Source of the DNA: Scatophagus argus
Taxonomy: Eukaryota; Chordata; Actinopteri; Scatophagidae
Length of the DNA: 64,000 bases
NCBI RefSeq assembly: GCF_020382885.2
Contig: NC_058508.1
Span: 3,712,055 to 3,776,054 of the forward strand
Direction: 5' to 3'
The notes below the pieces were generated by a model. The model was not told the DNA's origin. It made no database searches and was given only the letters and a program-made list of their open reading frames with translations. The translations under genes were made by a program, and so were the position numbers. This document shows positions 57,101 through 64,000 of this stretch, piece by piece. Every line of letters begins with the position of its first letter. Positions within the stretch are counted from its first letter, which is position 1.

Positions 57101-60100
57101 CTCTGTGTGGTAAATATGGATCTACCTGAAGCTAACTTAGTTTAAACAGACAACAAGAGGAAACAGCTGGCCTGGCTCTGTCCAAAAGTAACAAAAAAAT
57201 TCTGCAATCCAGCAAACAGAAACACTGCAGCCCTATAATGGACAATTAGTTGAAAAAGTAAGTAAAAAGTAAAGTAAGTTAAAAACAACTTTTGTTGAAC
57301 TTTGCTCTGTTGTTCTGCTGCTGGGCAGATGCTATGGTACCACCTAGCCTCTCCTCCAAAGAGAGAATTCACCTGATAGATGCTGGGCTGCTGATTAATG
57401 TAGCCTACCCTTCATTTCTGGGAGACAAGAGGGACATCGACCTCATCATCGCACCAGAGTACAGTGCTGGAAACATGTTTGAGGTACTGTAAAGTGTGTT
57501 TCATTCTGACTGAACACTGGATGGAAACTAATGCCTGCAGAACAGCACTAATATCATATACGGGCTATTAACAGCAAGCCAGTGAATCAAGTACTAAGGT
57601 AATATTACTTACACAACAGACCAATTGTGTTACAGCTTGTGGTTTTCATTATCTAAGGTAATTTATTCAACAGGACTCAATGCAACTGAGTCTAAGGTTC
57701 ACTGTGGCTGTTTTAATATGCAACACCCTGCTAAATACCACCTTAATAACGTCTGTGCTCTGTTCTTCCACACACTGGCTGTGGCCATAGACTGTGCAGC
57801 TAAAGCAAACTTTCCATTAACCTCCAGCCACATTCTGTGTTGTGGAGGTTTAAACTCAATAAAAGATTGCCTGTCCCCTTCAGTTTCTGCAAACTTCATT
57901 TATTCTGAGGTACAAATGGAACCCTTCAATGTAAATGAGTTATATTTCTTATTTTGATTAGACTGTTTTTATTTCAGCTTTGTATACATGTAATTTAACT
58001 GACATACATACGTACTTTTAATTAATCTAGCCATTAATTACAACCTATAAACCATGTGTTAAAGCATGCTGTTAAAGCATCCATGCCTACCTGCCCCTGT
58101 CTAACTTGTGACAGACAGGATCATGCTTATGTTGCACGAAAATTGTAAAACCTGAAACAATGTTCGCTTACTGCTCCCTTCACAGACCCTGACTCTTGCC
58201 AGGGACTACGCAGCCGAGGTTAACAAGCCTTTCCCAGAGATAGGCGACATAATCTTGGAGGACAGAGACTGGCCAAAGGACTGCTACGTGTTCGAGGGAA
58301 AAGAGAAGGAGCCCACGATCGTTTACATGCCGCTTTTCAACAGACAAAACTGCAAAGGTTACACCCGAGTTTGTTTTGTGGCTTAACTTCTTGGCTTTCC
58401 TTCTCTTCAGTCTGGTCTAATCCCCAGACTGTCAAATACCGCTATTTTGTAGTTTCTTAGTTCCATCCACACGCAGAAAGATGAGACGTACTGGAGTTTA
58501 ATAATTCAGTTCAATTCAATTTATTTACATAGCGCCGAATCACAACAACAGTTATCCCATGACACTTTCCAATTAGAGCAAATCTAGACCAAATTCTTCT
58601 TTCATAAAATTAAGTTAGTGTATAACTAGCTCATAAATAGCTTACCTTCCCAGAGAAAATGAAATTTCAAAATAAGATCTCTTTTTTGTCTGAAATAATC
58701 ACAGCTGGAGTCAAAATAAGGCTTATAAATGAGCCTAAACAGTCAGTGACCAAATTTATGTTTCAACTCTGTGCGTTTTATCTGTTCTGAGATGCCTCAC
58801 TTCAATCAAAAAGTGTAAAAACAAGATTTACATAAAAACTCCAGAACATTATTTGAAGAGGAGATGCTCTGCTGGACCTACTGGTGGTGTTAGAGGAAGG
58901 GTCATGGGCTCACCAAAATTGCTCTCTTAACCTAATGTGCATGTTTTTGGGACTGTGGGAGGAAGCCGGAGTCCTCGGAGAAAACCCATGCAGGGAAATG
59001 CCATACAGAAGTGCACAGACCCTCGAACCCAGAACCCTCTTGCTGTGAGGTGACAGTGCTAACCACTGCACCTCCCAGATCCAGTTGTACTTTATTTATT
59101 CAGAACCTTTTGTGCAAAATTGCAAAGGTGCTTGTGTTCCAGAAGTAGTAAGTAGTAAAAACTTGAAGAACCCAGATTGGTGGCTCCGTACTGTAGCTGG
59201 GTCACCTCTGGTTTAGTTTGGCTCGTTGCTGGTAACTAGCTGGACCAGACAGAGCATGGCAGAAAGGAGAGGACAGGAGGGAGAGTGAAAACTTCAAACT
59301 TGGACTTTTTTTTTTACATACAAAAGAGCTGCGCAATACAACTTACACTCTTCCCTTAGTGCATAACAGTCTCTCTCAGCAAGCAACATTTGTGGCGCCA
59401 TCATCACTGTGTTACTGTAGGAAACCGCTTCCTGCAACAGTCGTTTATGTCACACACAGGGCTGCCACCCCCTAAGGGGAAAGGCTCATCCTGTAACACA
59501 CTGATGATTTATTTATCATCTCAAGGATTCATGTTATCAAATTATTAACATTATTTGCTTTTGTCACAAAGGATCAAGAAAGTTAAAGAAATGTAGCTCT
59601 TCACCTCATGTACAATCACTAATTATAAAAGCCCCTAACACAGTGGCAGCAGGTGACTGGAGCTTGAGCAGGTCCTCACTGTTTCCTACAGATGCAGAGG
59701 AGTTCAAATCAAAGATGGAGGAGTTCTCCACCTTCCAGCGTCCCTTCAGCCAAGAGAAGATTGAGTTTTTGTTGGAGATAGCAAAAGCCAACATAAGGAA
59801 CAACAAGGAAACTCTGCTGAGGGAGATGGACAAGGCTGCTGTCCGCCGACACAAAAGGCTGTCAGCAGGGAGAGGTGGTAAGTGAGGCACAGAGAGAGAA
59901 TGGAAAAGAATCAGAGATGATCTTGAAGTCATGACAATGTAGGTCAAAACTGAATCTCACATGTCTTTACAGCATAATCTGTGTGAGCTCACTGTGTCTG
60001 AGGAAACCATCTGTGTGAAAGGAGATGAAAATGGGTTTAATAACAAGAGTTTATGTAATATCTGTGTGTCAGTGTGTGTGTGTGTTTTTGAGACACAGAG

Positions 60101-60214
60101 AGATGTGGATAGCTGAGTAATATATAACTGACTTCTAACATGTCCTCCTGTCTTTCCTTCTCCCTTCTAGGAAAGCACAAGATCTTTGAATCTTGTCTTT
60201 TTGGTTTAGTGTGA
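51146..60214 (+). CDS. Cytosolic phospholipase A2 gamma-like, copy B (intact)
   Basis: Group IV phospholipase A2 without a C2 domain. Exons: 51120-51172 (ATG 51146), 51720-51830, 52640-52782, 54510-54696, 54800-54905, 55009-55149, 55349-55414, 55547-55687, 55861-56007, 56918-57001, 57329-57483, 58186-58357, 59692-59877, 60171-60214. These join without frame breaks into 569 aa (human PLA2G4C 541). Catalytic features: GSGGGQRA oxyanion loop (residues 56-63), GVSGS nucleophile (Ser90), Asp402 in LIDAGLL. KWEWGTTANFLY and WFELSPHEAGFTELG match PLA2G4C closely. The end (SCLFGLV) is not a CAAX box, unlike the prenylated human protein. Intron 4 uses a GC donor. Exact orthology within the C2-less group is not settled. 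Confidence 0.85.
52886..53448 (+). mobile_element. tRNA-derived SINE with TTC tail, interrupted by a nested insertion
   Basis: The head GGGGGCAGCCGTGGCCTAGAGG looks like a tRNA-type A-box region; the body contains CCTTGAGCAAGGCACTTAACC. The tail ATAAAGTGATTC(TTC)n ends at 53441, and CTTAGTC on both sides (about 52881-52887 and 53441-53447) is a likely target duplication. Copy A lacks the whole insert. A 222-bp foldback element splits the SINE. Confidence 0.7.
53083..53304. mobile_element. Foldback element nested in SINE, 14-bp target duplication
   Basis: Arms 53085-53142 and 53211-53268 are reverse complements over 58 bp with one mismatch, around a 68-nt loop; a 36-nt tail follows. TTTCACTGCATGTA flanks the insert at 53069-53082 and 53305-53318. 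The AAACGTCTTCAAAGAC and AAGTCCAGTTGC text occurs in many fish genomes and may belong to a Penelope-like element terminus; that family link is from memory. Confidence 0.75.
56027..56760 (-). mobile_element. L2-like LINE 3' fragment with GA microsatellite, in copy B intron 9
   Basis: It begins with (ATTCA)n, the reversed 3' tail, then TTTATTTATGTAGCGCCAA, a (GA)n tract at 56279-56302, GACCGCAGCAGGAGGTCC, and ends near 56760 (GAATGTGCCTAATTTTTGC, as at 49386). It is absent from copy A, so it inserted after the duplication. It has no coding capacity. Confidence 0.75.
58503..58600 (-). mobile_element. Short L2-like LINE 3' end in copy B intron 12
   Basis: AATTCAGTTCAATTCAATTT, then ACATAGCGCCGAATCACAAC, ending at GCAAATCTAGACC. 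It is the same family as 56027-56760 and is absent from copy A at this place. Confidence 0.6.
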
Positions 60215-60345
60215 ACTAAAATCTGTGCTTTCATCATGAACATAAGACACACAGTTCACTGGAAATGGGTGGAAGATCCAGTCACAGGAAACACATAAAC
60301 AGTCATGTCATATAATCATATTGTATGTCTGACACTATGAATAAA
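60215..60345 (+). terminator. Copy B 3' UTR and polyadenylation signal
   Basis: A short 3' UTR with AATAAA at 60340-60345, conserved with copy A. Confidence 0.7.
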
Positions 60346-60974
60346 TATCTATTACATATGTGACAGTATGTGTCTTAGTTTTATTGAAGTAAAAACAAAA
60401 CAAAACAAAAAACAGTATGTGGACACCCGATTTTCTAAAGTGTCCCTCTCGCCTGCAACGTATTGCAGCTCCTATATATATACTCACACACATATAAAAT
60501 ATATAATAACAGTAATAATTTTATCATTCACAGCAAGTCACAATTAAACGTGTGTCAATCAGCTTTTTGCACAGAGAGACACGGAGGACCACACCAGTAA
60601 CTGCACACTCGTAACTGAGATGATTGAATTCAAGCCACACTTCAAATCCAAGTACTTTGGTCATGATCCTTCATGGCCGGGGATGTGCACACACACACAC
60701 ACAACCAAGCAAATCACTCAGTGGTGCTTTACACATTCACAGGCTGACTAAAACACAGTGTGAATATAAATAGTTGATGAATATCACTGTCAATATGTCA
60801 TAGTACTCATACAGTTTGGCCGAGGCGACCATCCATTTAGTCAGATGCACACAGTGATTTCCACAGTGGGATGAGTCAAGACTTCCTACTCATCACTGCT
60901 GAAGCTTCCAGCCTTAGTTCCTGAACAGAACGCCACAGTTTGGACCACTGACGTTGATATCTTCGTTGATATAT

Positions 60975-61140
60975 CGGGGCAGTCGTGGATCCCTTGAGCA
61001 AGGTACCTAACCCCCACTGCTCCCCGGGCGCTGCACGCGGTCGCCCACTGCCCCGGGTTTGCTGTGTGTGTGTGCACGTCACTTGGGTGGGTTAAATGCA
61101 GAGAACAAATTTCGTTGGAGTGAGTTCCCTCCAATGACAA
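60975..61140 (+). mobile_element. tRNA-derived SINE, degraded
   Basis: CCTTGAGCAAGGTACCTAACC, CTGCTCCCCGGGCGCTGC and GGGTTAAATGCAGAGAACAA match the SINE at 52905-53448. The ends are worn. Confidence 0.6.
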
Positions 61141-62189
61141 AATATGTCACTGAAAACTGATCTTCATACAAAAATGTGGATATCAAGAGAACAGCTATAA
61201 TGCCATCTCTTGATAAGTGACAACTCTATTTCAACAATAGACAAAACAAAACTCATTCAGTGCTAAGCCTTAAATTGAGGGGGGGAGCCATAAATTAACC
61301 ATTGCTATAAATGATCAAAAAAGTCAGATGGAACACTTATATGGTATACTTTAAGACACAATGACTAATCACACGACACCCAAACATCATATAATCTCTC
61401 ACCTTTTCACATTTCACTTTCTAAGCAGCACTCCAGCCATTTAGTACAACACCTCCAAAACGTTAAGGCATTTGCAAATGAAAATGAAAAAGAAACTGAA
61501 GCTGACTTTTGTCTTAAGTGGTCTAGAGGCCTCTTTAGACTACTTCTACAATTTCCATTATACACACATAATATCATAAATTTTGGTCTTCCCAACCTTG
61601 GAGGGGCCCACATCTTTTAAGCTCTAAATACTCTTTTATTTCATCCTGCATAGCTGCTAAGTGATGATGTCATCAGGATTCACTGACATCATTCAGGTCA
61701 TTTTCCCACTCATATAGGATTCAGACAAAGTGTTCACACTTAGCTTGGCTGCTTAATTTACAGTATTACAACATAAAAATCTCCTGTGAATCAAAAAGCA
61801 TATTTCCCCTAGTCCACCATTACAACAGGGACATTCATAAAAATGCTGGCGGGACTGATCATGTTACAAAGTCAACTATCATTCTATGTATCATGAACTT
61901 TTCTATGTTCGTGATTCATAGAGTTCATGGAATCTATGGAGCTTTTATATATGCTAATCTCAAGTGTAAAGTCAATGGGCCAAGCAAGAGTGTGCGGTTT
62001 AAGTCACTAATGATACATGTCCAGGGGGAACCACAAAGCAGAGCTTGTCCCCAAAGGTAGAAAACTTTTTAACCCATGTGTTTGGTGAGCAATTTTCATT
62101 CAAGTGACAGGTCGTCATCTTTGGGTCCAGTATTCTACAGTTCCTGTAAAATGTCCATACTCCAGGGCTATAGAGGACCTCAGGTTTCA

Positions 62190-63200
62190 GTTTTCACAGG
62201 TTGTGTATACCTCGTCTTGTCTTGTTTTCCTCTGTTTATCTGAGTCCGGGTTGCGGGGGCACCTGCCTCAGCAGGGAAGCCCAGACTGTTCTCTCCCCGG
62301 CCACTTCCACAAGCTCATCTGGGGGGGGGGGGGGGGGGGGGGATACCAAGGCATTCCAAAACCCTTCATGATGTCCAGACCCAAAACAGACCTGAAAAAA
62401 CTCCCCAGGGAGACGTCTGGGAGGCATCCTAGGGAGGTGCCAGAACCTTCTCAATTGGCTCCTGTTCTATGTGAAGGAGCAGAAGCTCTACTCTAAGAGA
62501 GATGGAATCCTAAGGCCACAAAACCTGACATCCTAGAAATTTTGTCCATAAAGATTATGAACAGAACAGGCGACAAAGGGCAACCCTGATAGAGTCCAAT
62601 CCTAACTGGAAACAAGTCTGACTTGTTGCTGGCAATGCAAACAGAGATCTCACCCCGGCAATACAGAGGTTAGATGGCCCATAACAATGGACCATCCACT
62701 TCATATTCACGGAGAAGCCCCCAAAGGATACCCAGAGGGACTCGGTCGTAAGCCTTTTTCAGGCTCACAAAACTCATGTGGACTTGTTGGGCAAACTCTC
62801 ATGACCCCTCCAGCACCCTTGTGAGGATGCGGAGCTTTTCCAGTGTTCCATGACCGGGACAATCACATTGTTCCTCTTGGATGCAAATTTTGACAAATGG
62901 ACAGACTCTCCTTTCCAGCACCCAGACTTTCCCGGGGAGGTTGAGGAGTGTGTTTCCTCTATAGTGAAAACACACCCTCTGGTCCCCATTTTTGAAAAGG
63001 GGGACTACCATCCCAGTTTGCCACTCCAAGGGCACTGTCCCTGATGACCATGTAATGTTGCAGAGGTGCGTCAGCCATGACAGCCAAACAACATCCAGAG
63101 CCTTGAGGTACCCAGGAGAGATCTCATCCACCTCCGGGGTGCCACCGTTGCAGAATTGTTTAACTGCCTCAGCGACTTCTGCCCAGCTGATCCCCTGGGG
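62190..63200 (-). mobile_element. Non-LTR retrotransposon fragment with reverse transcriptase pieces
   Basis: The - strand frame 62799-63131 reads DEISPGYLKALDVVWLSWLTHLCNI, then TGMVVPLFKNGD and YRGNTLLNLPGKVWVLERRV, the fingers region of a fish LINE reverse transcriptase. The palm is missing: the sequence jumps to 3'-proximal text (62200-62500) known from the same common element. Family not assigned. Confidence 0.7.
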
Positions 63201-63316
63201 ATGAATAAAGTGTCTATCTAATTAAAGAAATCCTCAAAGATCATATTCCTTCCACTGTCTGACTATATCCTTCAAGCCAGCCATTAAACCAGTCCACAAC
63301 AGTCCCTTGGTTCACT

Positions 63317-63532
63317 GTGGCACCACCACCTCCCCCTCCACGAACGGTCAGTGACCATCCAGTGTATACCGTGCATCACCTGATCCACTCTCATCGGCGT
63401 GGTAGAGCTTTCCAGTACCTTGTGGACTTGGAGGGTTACGGTCCTGATGAGAGATCCTGGGTTCCTGCTCACCAAATTGTGGACCTCAACCTCGTGGCCA
63501 ATTTTCATAAGCAACACACAGCCAGCCAATGA
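63317..63532 (+). pseudogene. Chromodomain tail of a Ty3/gypsy chromovirus integrase
   Basis: The open frame contains [20 protein letters not shown], then [18 protein letters not shown] and LVANFHKQH, the chromodomain at the C-terminus of chromoviral integrases. It ends at TGA after about 71 codons. The catalytic integrase, reverse transcriptase and LTRs are not seen, so it is an isolated fragment. Confidence 0.8.
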
Positions 63533-63661
63533 GTCTTCCCGTTGAATGGCCCGCGTCTTGCCCCCACCTGTCCAGGATGTTGAGGACCGTTCTATGGGGG
63601 AGATGTCGGATGTCGGGGAACCTGCATGGGAAATCTTCATTAGATTCCCTATTAGATGATT

Positions 63662-63840
63662 AGTCCAACACCTCAATCTCTCATCATTCACAGCTCTCAA
63701 GCCTCATGGTACTTGTTTTTCTTCTTGTTTTGATTAAAACAATCACTGTTAGGTAGATTGACATACATAAGACAATTAAATGATCATGTGATTTAAATAA
63801 TCATGTAATTCATATGATCATGTGATTGATCAGACATCAG
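63662..63840 (+). repeat. Second copy of the segment preceding phospholipase copy B
   Basis: Matches 50716-50880 (TCCAACACCTCAA, CTCATCAT, AACAATCACTGTTAGGTAGA, GATCATGTGATT, GTGATTGATCAG). Its place to the right of copy B suggests the start of a third tandem unit outside the window. Confidence 0.75.
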
Positions 63841-63885
63841 GACAGAAGCAGGCCTGCAAAGCTCGGAGAACTCAACATCATCCTC

Positions 63886-63890
<5 letters not shown>

Positions 63891-63916
<26 letters not shown>
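63891..63916. repeat. GA microsatellite
   Basis: An uninterrupted (GA)n run near the right edge of the window. Confidence 0.9.
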
Positions 63917-64000
63917 CATTTTGAGAAGACAAAATGTGTGAGATTGTTTAGGGTTTCATTTATGCTCCTTGAATAAGAGCTCTGGCACTTCTTCTTTGTT

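Larger units (their letters stand above)
50931..60475 (+). repeat. Phospholipase tandem unit B
   Basis: Direct repeat of 38828-47125 with added insertions. It extends from GAGTTTAGGTATAT to beyond the polyadenylation signal, where the shared CCTCTCGCCTGCAACGT text stops near 60475. Confidence 0.85.
60476..63330. other. Repeat-rich region right of the phospholipase array
   Basis: No host gene seen. It contains a degraded tRNA-type SINE (60975-61140), a non-LTR retrotransposon (62190-63200), a 20-nt-class G run (about 62322-62341) and a retroposon tail (GGGGATGAATAAAGTGTC at 63197). Confidence 0.6.

Overview
The window is vertebrate nuclear DNA, almost certainly from a percomorph-type teleost. 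It has GT-AG introns, fish-type interspersed repeats (hAT, pogo, L1/Tx1 and L2-like LINEs, a tRNA-derived SINE, a Ty3/gypsy chromovirus piece) and four recognisable vertebrate gene families. All calls come from reading the sequence by eye against remembered family features; no search was run.

Layout. 1-2.47 kb is gene-poor flank. smarce1 (BAF57, SWI/SNF subunit) runs on the + strand from about 2.48 to 14.21 kb: ten coding exons predict 498 aa, with a long 3' UTR. A hAT relic with a perfect 8-bp target duplication sits in intron 4. A 4-kb spacer holds a CpG-rich patch with two opposed ZNF143-like sites. A three-exon brorin-family gene (vwc2-like, + strand, 18.3-23.5 kb, 249 aa) follows, with a mini-pogo element downstream. 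rpl23 is on the - strand (26.5-30.9 kb, five exons, 140 aa); introns 3 and 4 each carry an identical 172-bp block that fits an intronic H/ACA snoRNA of the SNORA21 type.

31.8-36.7 kb is a direct tandem duplication containing a 5'-truncated, internally deleted L1/Tx1-like LINE. From 38.8 to 60.4 kb lie two tandem copies of a C2-less cytosolic phospholipase A2 gene resembling PLA2G4C. Copy B (51.1-60.2 kb) reads as an intact 14-exon gene of 569 aa with the catalytic Ser and Asp. Copy A (39.1-46.8 kb) has a wrecked exon 8, which could be skipped in frame to give about 513 aa. The stretch that precedes copy B recurs at the right edge (63.66 kb), suggesting a third unit beyond the window.

The genes do not form a functional unit: smarce1 and rpl23 are housekeeping, the brorin-like gene encodes a secreted BMP-antagonist-type protein, and the phospholipase array is a lineage-specific expansion. 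The most interesting points are the brorin-like gene as a possible third ohnolog on the smarce1/rpl23 (human 17q-like) paralogon, the fast amino-acid divergence of the phospholipase copies beside a nearly frozen intron, and a foldback element nested in a SINE.
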